Origin: Usitatibacter palustris
GTDB lineage: Bacteria > Pseudomonadota > Gammaproteobacteria > Burkholderiales > Usitatibacteraceae
Direction of reading: 5' to 3'
DNA length: 64,000 bases
Assembly (NCBI RefSeq): GCF_013003985.1
Contig: NZ_CP053073.1
Span: 558,001 to 622,000, forward strand
A program made the position numbers and the translations under genes. The notes beneath the pieces were generated by a model. That model searched no databases. It was not told where the DNA came from and saw only the letters and a program-made list of their open reading frames with translations. Positions 42,258-49,354 of this stretch are shown here, piece by piece (the first letter of the stretch is position 1; each line of letters begins with the position of its first letter).

Positions 42258-42572
42258 TTGGAACAGGTAATTAACATCGCAATTGTTCTCGCTGTTGGCG
42301 TCTTCGCCGGATTACGAGACAGGCCAAGCGTCCCGGCCGCGCTAACCGTGGTGTTGGGAGGCGGGTTGTTGATACTCGCTCAGTTTGCTTTCAATTGGCT
42401 TCTCGGTGGTTTGCACGGAGACTATGCATCTCCTCTCGATGTGCTCTACCTCCGGGGAATCTCCTATAGCTATGCACTGGCCGTCTTCGGTTACATCGGT
42501 ATCTGTGCCGGTGCAATTGGCGTTGTCAGGGCGCTCACCCATGCACGCGATGAACACGATGCGGAGGAATGA
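42258..42572 (+). CDS. Three-helix membrane protein, candidate immunity to M3
   Basis: 104 aa from a TTG start (MEQVINIAIVLAVGVFAGL), with hydrophobic segments at about 4-20, 28-48 and 72-92 and an acidic tail (ARDEHDAEE). It lies directly downstream of the M3 tip. No family recognised. The role is inferred from position. Confidence 0.5.
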   Translation: MEQVINIAIVLAVGVFAGLRDRPSVPAALTVVLGGGLLILAQFAFNWLLGGLHGDYASPLDVLYLRGISYSYALAVFGYIGICAGAIGVVRALTHARDEHDAEE

Positions 42573-43179
42573 GCGGCGGAGTACCAGTTGCAAAGGTACG
42601 TCGCGGATCGCGGGCCGAGCCATCGCGCTTACCGTCTTGTTTTCTCCTCCAACAGCTTACGGATCGGGCGATCATCGAGGACAACCAAGGATCGATCCTG
42701 TGACTACGATTTCGATCGAACACTATGAGATCCGCGGCGCCACCCTTGACGATATTCGCCGAGAACTCGACGCAAAGGGTCACGGCGGAGCAGGCTCAAC
42801 GAGCGGCGAAGTCACGTACCGCTTCAATAGCGCGAGACGGGATGGTGAGTGCACCATTACGGAGGTGCGAGCGTTCTGCGTGGCGAAGGTCCGGCTTCCA
42901 CGTTGGCATGACGTCGCGAAGACTCCCCGAGAAGTGCAGGCTTTTTGGGCGAAGGCCTACGACAAGCTGAAGGCGCATGAGATGGGGCACGTCAGAATCT
43001 GTACAGACATCGCGGTGGATGTCGAGAAGGCGCTCTGGGCAGCACCGAAGAGCATGCACTGTCCCGCAGTAAACGAGGGCGCTAGGAAACGCGCGGACTC
43101 GGTCGTACGCGAAATGAACGAACGACAGCGCGCCTTTGACGCTCGCGAGTATGGTCCGGAAAAGATCGGCGAAAAGTAG
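42559..43179 (+). CDS. DUF922-like secreted protein with HExxH motif
   Basis: About 206 aa. N-terminal signal-like stretch ([20 protein letters not shown]), then a DUF922-type domain: [60 protein letters not shown] and [20 protein letters not shown] with the putative zinc motif HEMGH. DUF922 proteins are suspected metallopeptidases. It is the only island gene with a signal peptide and a putative catalytic motif. Start uncertain (42541, 42550 or 42559). It overlaps the previous gene by 14 bp. Confidence 0.7.
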   Translation: MRRNERRSTSCKGTSRIAGRAIALTVLFSPPTAYGSGDHRGQPRIDPVTTISIEHYEIRGATLDDIRRELDAKGHGGAGSTSGEVTYRFNSARRDGECTITEVRAFCVAKVRLPRWHDVAKTPREVQAFWAKAYDKLKAHEMGHVRICTDIAVDVEKALWAAPKSMHCPAVNEGARKRADSVVREMNERQRAFDAREYGPEKIGEK

Positions 43180-43202
43180 CGAATGTCGCGCAAGCGCGTT
43201 GG

Positions 43203-43666
43203 CATCACTACAACTACTTCAGGGACTACGACCCGAGGATCGGGCGATACGTGGAGAGCGACCCCATTGGGCTGGCAGGGGGGATAAACACGTTTGTCTA
43301 TGTCGACGTCGACCCGATTGGATCGACAGATGTGCGTGGGTTAGCAAACGGTGGTGGCAAGCGAGCAACCCCAGATTTTTGGAAGCGACCCTGCAACGAC
43401 ACTCAAAAACTGGAGTGCGTGGAACACTGTCGCAAGCAAGGAAAGACCTACGAGAGCTGCGCCGTGACATACAAGCGGTACACCGAAATCAGAAATGGAG
43501 ACGTTGTCGAAGTATCCAAGATGGTTCCGGAAGCTGGAGCTGCAGTTGTAAGGACCCGTCTGAACCAGGCCGAGGACTTGGTGCGATGCCCGCGTGTGGT
43601 GGCAATTGCGCTGCGACGGCTGGAATGGCGCTAATGCTTGCCATTCTCGGCGCACTTTGCTTTTGA
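43203..43666 (+). pseudogene. Orphan RHS core fragment plus tip M4, frameshifted near its end
   Basis: Core fragment R4 (43209-43340) is followed by a tip with [20 protein letters not shown]. The core frame ends at 43634 (ALRRLEWR), but the +1-shifted frame from about 43590 reads [20 protein letters not shown] and ends LGALCF at 43666. This matches the end of tip M6 (LSCGPTCRNTLLAVGAIVVM). So the intact toxin had a CX3C plus a C-terminal membrane helix, and a frameshift near 43580-43590 has broken it. No start codon precedes the core. Confidence 0.7.
43209..43340 (+). repeat. RHS core fragment R4 (132 bp)
   Basis: Starts TACAACTACTTCAGGGACTA; the ending codes DVRG instead of DPxG. Confidence 0.9.
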
Positions 43667-43670
43667 GGGG

Positions 43671-43949
43671 ATGAGCATGTTTACTCCAGGCGGCACGTAC
43701 TTCCTAGTTGGATACCTCGATGAGGCCTGTCAGGTGCCTTTCGTTCAGACACTTGTATATTTGCGCGCGTCAGGGTCCGCCGGGGAGATCGAGCATGTCT
43801 TTGCCGATGGAATAGCCTGGTACAAGGCTGCAGCTCGAGGTGGGACCGTCGATACACAAGACACTCTATGGATAGCACAGAGTGATTTGAATGGAATTAC
43901 CGATATCGCTGGGCTAGTTGAAGAACTAGGGCGACTCCCTGCAGGGTGA
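43671..43949 (+). CDS. Candidate immunity protein to M4 (family shared with M6)
   Basis: 92 aa, soluble: FTPGGTYFLVGYLDEACQVP, then VQTLVYLRASGSAGE and a C-terminal DLNGITDIAGLVEELGRLP. It is homologous to the 104-aa protein beside tip M6 (MGEIYFIGGYHDSARTFPCV, VVFLDAQRRAKAGE, LDELIDDLLKL). Since tips M4 and M6 are also homologous, this makes a toxin-immunity pair family. AGGGG precedes the ATG. It likely lies between a broken toxin and the next core. Confidence 0.65.
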   Translation: MSMFTPGGTYFLVGYLDEACQVPFVQTLVYLRASGSAGEIEHVFADGIAWYKAAARGGTVDTQDTLWIAQSDLNGITDIAGLVEELGRLPAG

Positions 43950-43963
43950 GTTCTTGGCCATAG

Positions 43964-44419
43964 TTGTGTTTTTCGCAGCGGCAGGAGTCGCACTACAACT
44001 ACTTCCGCGAATACGACCCGCGCGTCGGCAGGTACGTCGAAAGCGATCCTATCGGCCTGCTCGCGGGGCCGAATACGTATGCATACGTGCTTGGGAATCC
44101 CGTGGGAAGAGTCGACCCGCTTGGGTTGAACACGAAGGTGCCGTGCTTCGGAAATGATTGTCCCGATCCGCCCATGTGTCCGACTCCGAATGGACCAAGG
44201 CCCTGTCCGCAGCCTGGTCCGGATGGCAAGTACCCGAAGTTCAAGTACGACTGCTTCGAGGTCTCTCAATCTCATGGTGCGTGCCTCATTTGCTGCACTG
44301 TTCGCAGTCCTCCGAACTACATGAAGGTGCCCGGCTCACTCTGTCAGCAGAAGTGCAACGATGCATGGAAGGTGACGAGGTGGCCTGATGGGGAGCCAAG
44401 ACTATGCGAGGCACGATGA
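43964..44419 (+). CDS. Orphan RHS core fragment plus tip M5, Cys-rich
   Basis: 151 aa from a GTG at 43964, with core R5 (43994-44125; [20 protein letters not shown]). The core here uses different codons from R1-R4 (CTTCCGCGAATAC), so it has a different origin. The tip is Cys/Pro-rich: [48 protein letters not shown]. It has CX3C and CC motifs but no hydrophobic helix. The stop overlaps the next gene's start (ATGA). Confidence 0.65.
   Translation: MCFSQRQESHYNYFREYDPRVGRYVESDPIGLLAGPNTYAYVLGNPVGRVDPLGLNTKVPCFGNDCPDPPMCPTPNGPRPCPQPGPDGKYPKFKYDCFEVSQSHGACLICCTVRSPPNYMKVPGSLCQQKCNDAWKVTRWPDGEPRLCEAR
43994..44125 (+). repeat. RHS core fragment R5 (132 bp, divergent codons)
   Basis: Same length and protein motif as the other copies but with more synonymous change, matching the high-GC style of the host chromosome. 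Confidence 0.88.
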
Positions 44420-44853
44420 ACACACGAGTCCTTTCCGCCGCGTTTGTGGTCGCAGTTATTGTCTCGCTTGCCCTCGGCTACGTGGCCGGCGCTTGGCATC
44501 AGAAGCAAGAGGCCACGGCGCTTGCAACGGGGCTTCGCGAGCATGAGTTGGCGAACACGCTCATGGTCCTGCGCTACCTCGATAGCAAGGAGTCTGTAGA
44601 AGCAACGAAGCTCTTGCAGGCCAGCACCAGTGGAAGCCTCGGGTGGATTGTCGACCACGGCGAGCCCCGCGATGGGGACAGCCTTTGCGCCGTGCTGAAC
44701 ACGCTGAGGGCGTACAGAGCAAAGCATCGGCTCTTCGTTGGCGAGGAGTGGGCTCAGTATCGAGCTCTGCCTGGTATTGAAGCAGAGGAGAAGAAGCGAT
44801 CAGCCTTCTTGGAGCGGATCCAGTGCGGGACGAAGATGCTGTATCGACCCTGA
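44416..44853 (+). CDS. Single-helix membrane-anchored protein, candidate immunity to M5
   Basis: 145 aa. N-terminal anchor ([20 protein letters not shown]), then a soluble helical domain ([40 protein letters not shown]). Its ATG overlaps the M5 stop by 4 nt, so translation is coupled. Probably periplasmic-facing. No family recognised. Confidence 0.6.
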   Translation: MNTRVLSAAFVVAVIVSLALGYVAGAWHQKQEATALATGLREHELANTLMVLRYLDSKESVEATKLLQASTSGSLGWIVDHGEPRDGDSLCAVLNTLRAYRAKHRLFVGEEWAQYRALPGIEAEEKKRSAFLERIQCGTKMLYRP

Positions 44854-44896
44854 GCGCATCGCGGCGCAGGGAGGCCGCTGCGCGTACGCCAGCTGA

Positions 44897-45211
44897 CTAT
44901 GGTTTACGTTCTCGCAACCGCACGCGTAGCTTGAGCAAATCGTCGATGAGTTCATCCAGGCTCATCGCCAAGGTCATTTCTGGCGGCCCCTCAATGGTCT
45001 CCATCCTTCTCTTGTTCGGCGACCCCTGTCCATCCCGCTCAAGCCAGGACTCGAGCTCCTCAAAGCTGTAAGTCAGGTTTTCGCCAGCCTTTGCGCGCCT
45101 CTGGGCATCCAAGAAGACCACCGGCTTGATGACGCATGGGAACGTGCGGGCCGAGTCGTGGTAGCCCCCAATGAAATAGATCTCGCCCATCTGAAACTTG
45201 TCATCGCTCAT
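44897..45211 (-). CDS. Candidate immunity protein to M6
   Basis: 104 aa, soluble, homologous along its length to the candidate immunity protein of M4: MGEIYFIGGYHDSARTFPCV, VVFLDAQRRAKAGE and LAMSLDELIDDLLKLRVRLR. It starts 11 bp after the M6 tip stop on the same strand. This is the second copy of this pair family in the island and on the opposite strand. Confidence 0.65.
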   Translation of the reverse strand: MSDDKFQMGEIYFIGGYHDSARTFPCVIKPVVFLDAQRRAKAGENLTYSFEELESWLERDGQGSPNKRRMETIEGPPEMTLAMSLDELIDDLLKLRVRLRERKP

Positions 45212-45222
45212 GGTTTTTTTGC

Positions 45223-45681
45223 CTAGGGAACCGGGATGGGAAATCTGGTGCAAATCATCACAACGATCGCACCCACAGCAAGCAAGGTGTTGCGGCACGT
45301 TGGCCCGCAGCTGAGCAAGGCAGGCGTTGGCTTCTCTTCGCAAACGCAGTTGTGTCCAATGTATCGGGGTTTCCCGCCGTTTACGCCCGGCATCCTGACG
45401 TAGGTTTGCGTGCAATCTTGGACGACCTTACCTTGGGCCCGGCAGTTCTCGACGCACCACAGCAGCTGGCTATCACTGCATCCGGTCCAAATGTATTTGG
45501 GCTTGTTCTTGGTCAGCCCTTGGTCGTCGAAGAAACCTATGGCGTTGGAATCAACGTAGCCGTAAGTGTTGATTCCGCCCTTCAGCCCGATAGGATCGCT
45601 TTCAACGTACCGGCCAATTCTCGGGTCGTAGTCCCTGAAGTAGTTGTAGATTTCCGCGTTCCTGTCGAATCGCTGTTGCAT
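45223..45681 (-). CDS. Orphan RHS core fragment plus tip M6
   Basis: 152 aa from ATG 45681, with the R6 core (45648-45517; [20 protein letters not shown]). The tip continues LLWCVENCRAQGKVVQDCTQ, CVCEEKPTPALLSCGPTCRN and a C-terminal hydrophobic helix (TLLAVGAIVVMICTRF). It is homologous to M4 but intact. It points toward the rest of the island from the rnpB side, opposite to the other five cassettes. The cognate immunity gene follows. Confidence 0.7.
   Translation of the reverse strand: MQQRFDRNAEIYNYFRDYDPRIGRYVESDPIGLKGGINTYGYVDSNAIGFFDDQGLTKNKPKYIWTGCSDSQLLWCVENCRAQGKVVQDCTQTYVRMPGVNGGKPRYIGHNCVCEEKPTPALLSCGPTCRNTLLAVGAIVVMICTRFPIPVP
45517..45648 (-). repeat. RHS core fragment R6 (132 bp, minus strand)
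   Basis: Sixth copy, inverted relative to the others; reads TACAACTACTTCAGGGACTA on the minus strand and ends with DDQG codons. Confidence 0.9.
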
Positions 45682-45783
45682 CGGCGCGAATCCGAAGTCG
45701 AGGGCGTTTACGTCACGGGGCCACGCCGATCTGGCACACGGCCAAAGCAAAAAAGTAGCACGGGAAGAGCCACCTCCGCAGCG

Positions 45784-45789
45784 TAAAAT
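45784..45789 (+). promoter_or_regulatory. rnpB -10 box
   Basis: TAAAAT, 8 nt before the first base of the P1 stem of RNase P RNA. No good -35 is seen. Confidence 0.55.
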
Positions 45790-45797
45790 GGCGGTGT

Positions 45798-46107
45798 GAA
45801 GCGAGCCAGGCGGTCGCTGCGCCACCTTCGGGTTGCGTAGAGGAAAGTCGGGACTCCACAGGGCAGCGTAGCGGGTAACTCCCGTCCACCGTGAGGTGAG
45901 GATTAGAGGAACAGAGACGAGCCGATTAAGTTCGGTTGAAACGGCCAATCTCTACGCGGAGCAACACCAAATAGGCAGACGTCGACGTGGCCCACTGAGT
46001 CTGCGGGTAGGTGGCTTGAGCGCCGCGGCAACGCGGCGCCTAGAGGAATGACCGCTGTGCCGCCGCAAGGCGGCAACAGAATCCCGCTTACAGGCTCGCT
46101 TCACTTT
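45798..46107 (+). ncRNA. rnpB: RNase P RNA (bacterial class A, shortened beta form)
   Basis: Catalytic RNA that matures the 5' ends of tRNAs. P1 is a perfect 10-bp stem, GAAGCGAGCC (45798-45807) with GGCTCGCTTC (46093-46102). Conserved stretches are visible: GAGGAAAGTCGGGACTCC, CAGGGCAG, AACAGAGACGAG, GGAGCAACACCAAATAGGCA, TCTGCGGGTAGG and CCTAGAGGAATGACCG followed by ACAGAATCCCGCTTA. It is about 310 nt; the P13/P14 part and the GGTAAGAGC block of the E. coli specificity domain are missing, as in Burkholderia-type rnpB. It lies on the edge of the RHS island. Confidence 0.96.
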
Positions 46108-46151
46108 TCCCTCGCAAAGTCGCGCCGACCTCCTACGTGGCGAGGCTGCCA

Positions 46152-46173
46152 CGCCGCTCACGGCGGCCCCTTT
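46152..46173 (+). terminator. Possible rnpB terminator
   Basis: GCCGCTCACGGCGG hairpin followed by CCCCTTT, 45 bp after the RNA. The T-tract is weak, so this is a tentative call. Confidence 0.3.
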
Positions 46174-46183
46174 GCGTGCCTAA

Positions 46184-46219
46184 GCTTTCTCCATCGACGA
46201 ACCGGTACCTGGAGAAAGC
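46184..46219 (+). promoter_or_regulatory. Hairpin that would hide a ribosome site
   Basis: GCTTTCTCC (46184-46192) pairs perfectly with GGAGAAAGC (46211-46219), and the latter contains the Shine-Dalgarno of the gene starting at 46223. An 18-nt loop separates the arms. It could be a thermometer-like or ribosome-access control; inference from pairing only. Confidence 0.4.
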
Positions 46220-46222
46220 AAC

Positions 46223-46762
46223 ATGGCTTGCAAGTGGCATCGAATCATCCTGTTTCGCGTCGTCCTCGCCCTGATCGGAACGGGACAGGCGATCGCGGAG
46301 ACGGACCCCGCGGACAAGGTCGCCTCGGGCTTCGCGGATCTCGCGGGCTCGAAGGAAAACGCCGTGGCCATCGTGCGCGGCATGAATGCCGGCAAGGTGA
46401 TTGCGCTTCGCGGCCCTTCGGAGAGTGGCGCGACCCAGGTCGTCGCATTCAACCTCGCCGAGGGACCGCTCACCTTCAGCGAGATTGAGGCCACGTTCTC
46501 GCGCGTGCGCACGCGCTTCACGAAGCAGGGCGTCACGCAACCTACGGTCGAACAGCTGCAGGCGGCGTTGGTGCCGGGAATTTCCGAATCGCCGCGCATC
46601 GCCTCCGCGGCCAGCAACGGAATGCCGCGAGTCGTTTCGGGGCCTGGCGCCATCCAGCTCGCGTCCGGCGAGCAACCCGAGCTTGTCGCGAGCGCGTGGG
46701 GTCGCTACCGGCCGACGGAGCGGCCCTCGCGCAGCTTCGAGAAATTCCCGGGAATCAGTTAG
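46223..46762 (+). CDS. Secreted hypothetical protein
   Basis: 179 aa with a signal peptide (IILFRVVLALIGTGQAIA). The mature region includes VASGFADLAGSKENAVAIVR, AGKVIALRGPSESGATQVVA and a helical FSEIEATFSRVRTRFTKQGV. No family recognised. Ribosome site GGAG 8 nt before the ATG, in a hairpin. The 3' end overlaps the convergent phosphatase gene by 8 bp. Confidence 0.68.
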   Translation: MACKWHRIILFRVVLALIGTGQAIAETDPADKVASGFADLAGSKENAVAIVRGMNAGKVIALRGPSESGATQVVAFNLAEGPLTFSEIEATFSRVRTRFTKQGVTQPTVEQLQAALVPGISESPRIASAASNGMPRVVSGPGAIQLASGEQPELVASAWGRYRPTERPSRSFEKFPGIS

Positions 46763-47357
46763 CCGTCGCGGCCGCGAGCCGCTCCCACTCTTCCGGGTAG
46801 ATGTGGGCGACGACTCTCCAGTCGGCGCCCGTGGCTTCGACCACCATCGCCGCGCCTTCCTCGAGCTTCGGCGCCTTGTCGAAGCCGTGCGACGGCTCGT
46901 GGCCCATCACCAGGCGCAGCGTGCCCGCGGCCGGTGGCGTGGCGAGGATCTTCCCGAGCTCGGTGAAATCGAGTTTTCCCGCCTGCGCGCCCGCCATGCC
47001 GGCCACGGCGGGCGCGAGCTGAACACGGCCTGCGATCAGCATCGCGGTGTCCCTCGTGCGGCAGTAGGGGCTGGCGATCACTTCGCCCACGGGCAGCGCC
47101 AGCGTCTTGATGGCCGCGCCGGTCTTGCGTGATTGTTCGCGCCCCTCGTCCTTCAGGTTGCGCTGCGTGGCGCAGTTCTCCAGCACGACATTGCGATCGC
47201 GTTGATCGCGATCGGTGATGCCGTGGCGGAAGTAGAGCGTGTAGCCGCCTTGCCTGAGCGCTTTCACGAGCGCCGCGCCCTCGAGCGTTGCTGGCCCGCT
47301 CGCAGCGGCGCAAAACGCTGCCGCAGTGCACAACAGCGCGATGGTGCGGTGCAGCAT
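46755..47357 (-). CDS. Histidine phosphatase family protein
   Basis: 200 aa, signal peptide MLHRTIALLCTAAAFCAAAS. The branch-2-like histidine phosphatase motif is YTLYFRHGITDRD (RHG), with ASPYCRTRDTAMLIAG and LRLVMGHEPSHGF further on. It should hydrolyse a phosphate monoester in the periplasm. The start was set at the ATG with GGAGA 7 nt upstream; the longer frame lacks a signal peptide. Confidence 0.86.
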   Translation of the reverse strand: MLHRTIALLCTAAAFCAAASGPATLEGAALVKALRQGGYTLYFRHGITDRDQRDRNVVLENCATQRNLKDEGREQSRKTGAAIKTLALPVGEVIASPYCRTRDTAMLIAGRVQLAPAVAGMAGAQAGKLDFTELGKILATPPAAGTLRLVMGHEPSHGFDKAPKLEEGAAMVVEATGADWRVVAHIYPEEWERLAAATAN

Positions 47358-47539
47358 CAAATTTCTCCTCGCAGGTCGTTCGTCCAGGCCCGGACACTCT
47401 ACCGCCGGAATCTCTTGTGAAACTACATTCACAACATTTCGTATCTCATTGAAAACATGAGGATTCGAAAACCTCAAAAGGGCCTCAAAAAGATCGCCTA
47501 AGCCCTTGTCGCACAAGAACAAATTCCTTATTCGCCCCC

Positions 47540-47568
47540 TTGACTCCCCTGTATCGGGTCCGTAGAGT
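47540..47568 (+). promoter_or_regulatory. Promoter of the dcw operon (Pmra)
   Basis: TTGACT (47540-47545), 17-bp spacer, TAGAGT (47563-47568): close to the sigma70 consensus. The start would be near 47575, just before the MraZ-type repeats and about 75 nt before the mraZ GTG. Confidence 0.75.
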
Positions 47569-47577
47569 GTGCAGAAG

Positions 47578-47602
47578 TGGGAAAAAGTAGGATTTCATGG
47601 AT
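47578..47602 (+). promoter_or_regulatory. MraZ operator repeats
   Basis: Three direct repeats TGGGA-AAAAG-TAGGA-TTTCA-TGGAT with exact 10-bp period, matching the TGGG-N-type direct repeats bound by MraZ. They lie over the predicted transcription start, consistent with autorepression of the cell-division operon. Confidence 0.6.
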
Positions 47603-47649
47603 ATTCGGTTTCTACACCGGTTCGTGAAGCCTCGAAATGGGGGAGCAGG

Positions 47650-48096
47650 GTGTTTCAGGGAGCATCGCAACTCAACCTCGACGCGAAGGGCCGCATGGCG
47701 GTGCCTACGCGCGTGCGCGACCCGCTCACGGCGGGCGGAACGGTGGGCGTCGTACTCACCGCGCACCCCGACGGTTGTCTCCTGCTGTACCCCGCCCCGG
47801 GTTGGGACCCGGTGCGCGCGCAAGTGATGGCATTCCCGAGCACCAACGCCCAGGCAAGCCTCTGGAAGCGAGTGCTCATCGGCTTTGCGGAAGACCTCGC
47901 CCTCGACGGCGCGGGACGCCTGCTGGTTTCCCCGGAACTGCGGACCTTCGCGCATATCGAGCGGCGCGTGATGTTCGTGGGCCAGGGCAGCCACTTCGAA
48001 ATCTGGGACCTCGAGGGCTGGAACGCGCAGCTCGAGAGGTTGAGGTCCGGGGGCAACCCGCAGTTGCCGCCGGGCATGGAGAACTTCTCCCTGTGA
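47650..48096 (+). CDS. mraZ: Transcriptional regulator MraZ
   Basis: 148 aa from GTG 47650 (GGAG 5-8 nt upstream). Two SpoVT/AbrB-like halves: FQGASQLNLDAKGRMAVPTR and the second DLALDGAGRLLVSPELRTF (DxxGR motifs). It represses or tunes the dcw operon that it heads. The frame is open upstream, but the family starts at FxGA. Followed by rsmH after 36 bp. Confidence 0.96.
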   Translation: MFQGASQLNLDAKGRMAVPTRVRDPLTAGGTVGVVLTAHPDGCLLLYPAPGWDPVRAQVMAFPSTNAQASLWKRVLIGFAEDLALDGAGRLLVSPELRTFAHIERRVMFVGQGSHFEIWDLEGWNAQLERLRSGGNPQLPPGMENFSL

Positions 48097-48132
48097 GTCG
48101 GCGTTTTTCCTACCCCGACTCCGCACCCCCAG

Positions 48133-49077
48133 GTGTCCCCGTCTTTCCACCCCGTGAGTGAGGCTGCCCATGTCCCGGTCCTTGTCGAAGAAGCCCTTGC
48201 CGCTCTCGAAGTCCGCGAAGACGGTACCTACGTCGATGGCACCTTTGGTCGCGGCGGGCACAGCGCGGCCATCCTCGCCCGTCTCGGTGTTCGCGGAAGA
48301 CTTTTCGCTCTTGATCAGGACCCCGAGGCGCATTCGCATCGCGCGCTCGAAGATCCGCGTCTTGAGCTGATCCACGCGAGGTTCTCCACGATGAAAGCCG
48401 CGCTCGCCGCGAGAAACATCAACCGCGTGGCGGGCGTGCTGCTCGACCTGGGCGTCTCGTCGCCCCAACTGGACCAAGCCGAGCGCGGTTTCAGCTTCTC
48501 GCGCGATGGTCCGCTCGACATGCGCATGGATACCACCCGCGGCGAAACCGCCGCCGAGTGGATCGCTCGCGCCACAGAACAAGAACTCAGGGAGGTGATC
48601 GCGCACTATGGGGAAGAACGGTTTGCTCAAGCAGTTGCAAGAACGATTGTTGCGGCAAGGGGTGTCGAGCCTCTCACCCGCACACGGCAACTTGCCGAGG
48701 TCGTGGGTCGTGCGGTTCGCACGCGCGAGCCGGGGCAGCACCCGGCAACGCGGACCTTTCAAGCTCTTCGGATTTTCATCAATCAGGAGCTTGAAGAGCT
48801 GGAGGTAACGCTCCCGCAGGCCGCCGATCTCCTCGAGACCGGCGGAAGGCTCGCCGTCATCAGCTTCCACTCGCTCGAAGACCGGATCGTGAAGCACTTC
48901 CTTCGCGATCGCTCGACCGCCGACAAGCTCCCGAAGGGCTTGCCTGTGCGCGCCGCCGACATTCCGCCGCCGCCGCTGAAGCTCGTCGGCCGCGCGATCC
49001 GTGCTTCCGAGGAGGAAGTCCGCCGCAACCCCCGGGCCCGCAGCGCCGTGCTGCGCGTGGCCGAGAAGCTTCACTGA
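48133..49077 (+). CDS. rsmH: 16S rRNA (cytosine(1402)-N(4))-methyltransferase
   Basis: 314 aa. Signatures: [36 protein letters not shown] (SAM motif), [33 protein letters not shown] and [20 protein letters not shown]. It methylates the same nucleotide, C1402, as rsmI in this window, so both enzymes for m4Cm1402 are present here. A GTG at 48154 is an alternative start. Confidence 0.96.
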   Translation: MSPSFHPVSEAAHVPVLVEEALAALEVREDGTYVDGTFGRGGHSAAILARLGVRGRLFALDQDPEAHSHRALEDPRLELIHARFSTMKAALAARNINRVAGVLLDLGVSSPQLDQAERGFSFSRDGPLDMRMDTTRGETAAEWIARATEQELREVIAHYGEERFAQAVARTIVAARGVEPLTRTRQLAEVVGRAVRTREPGQHPATRTFQALRIFINQELEELEVTLPQAADLLETGGRLAVISFHSLEDRIVKHFLRDRSTADKLPKGLPVRAADIPPPPLKLVGRAIRASEEEVRRNPRARSAVLRVAEKLH

Positions 49078-49087
49078 GACGGTGCGC

Positions 49088-49354
49088 ATGAGCCTGCTCC
49101 TGCTCGTCCTGCTGGTGGCCTGCGCCCTGGGAACCATCACCGCGCAGCATCGCGCCCGGAAATCGTTCGTCGAGCTCGAGGCCGAGCAGGTCGCGGCCAA
49201 GAAGCTCGAGGAAGAGTTCACGCAGCTGCAGCTCGAGCAAAGCACGTGGTCCACGCACAAGCGCGTGGAGGCGGTCGCTTCGAAGCAGCTCGGCATGAAG
49301 GCCCCGGATGCGGCGAGCACGATGATCGTGTCGCCCGAAGCGAAGGCGCCATGA
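49088..49354 (+). CDS. ftsL: Cell division protein FtsL
   Basis: 88 aa bitopic protein: N-terminal helix (LLLLVLLVACALGTITA) then a leucine-zipper-like coiled coil (AAKKLEEEFTQLQLEQSTWS). It forms the FtsQLB complex. ATGA overlap with ftsI confirms the operon context. Confidence 0.93.
   Translation: MSLLLLVLLVACALGTITAQHRARKSFVELEAEQVAAKKLEEEFTQLQLEQSTWSTHKRVEAVASKQLGMKAPDAASTMIVSPEAKAP

Noticed and set aside
43136..43666. 176-aa continuous frame across M4
   Set aside because: Only its last 25 or so residues match the related M6 tip; the front part is out of frame with the RHS core, so it is better read as a frameshifted cassette.
39340..45681. CRISPR-like or integron-like array from the six equal repeats
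   Set aside because: Repeats are 132-bp coding fragments of an RHS core in frame with their tips; no short spacers, cas genes, attC sites or integrase.
45682..45948. Upstream extension of the M6 RHS frame on the minus strand
   Set aside because: It runs through the reverse complement of rnpB, so it is a chance open frame; ATG 45681 is the sensible limit.
45798..46107. Truncated or decayed RNase P RNA
   Set aside because: The missing P13/P14 region is also absent in Burkholderia-type rnpB, and P1 and the conserved core blocks are intact.
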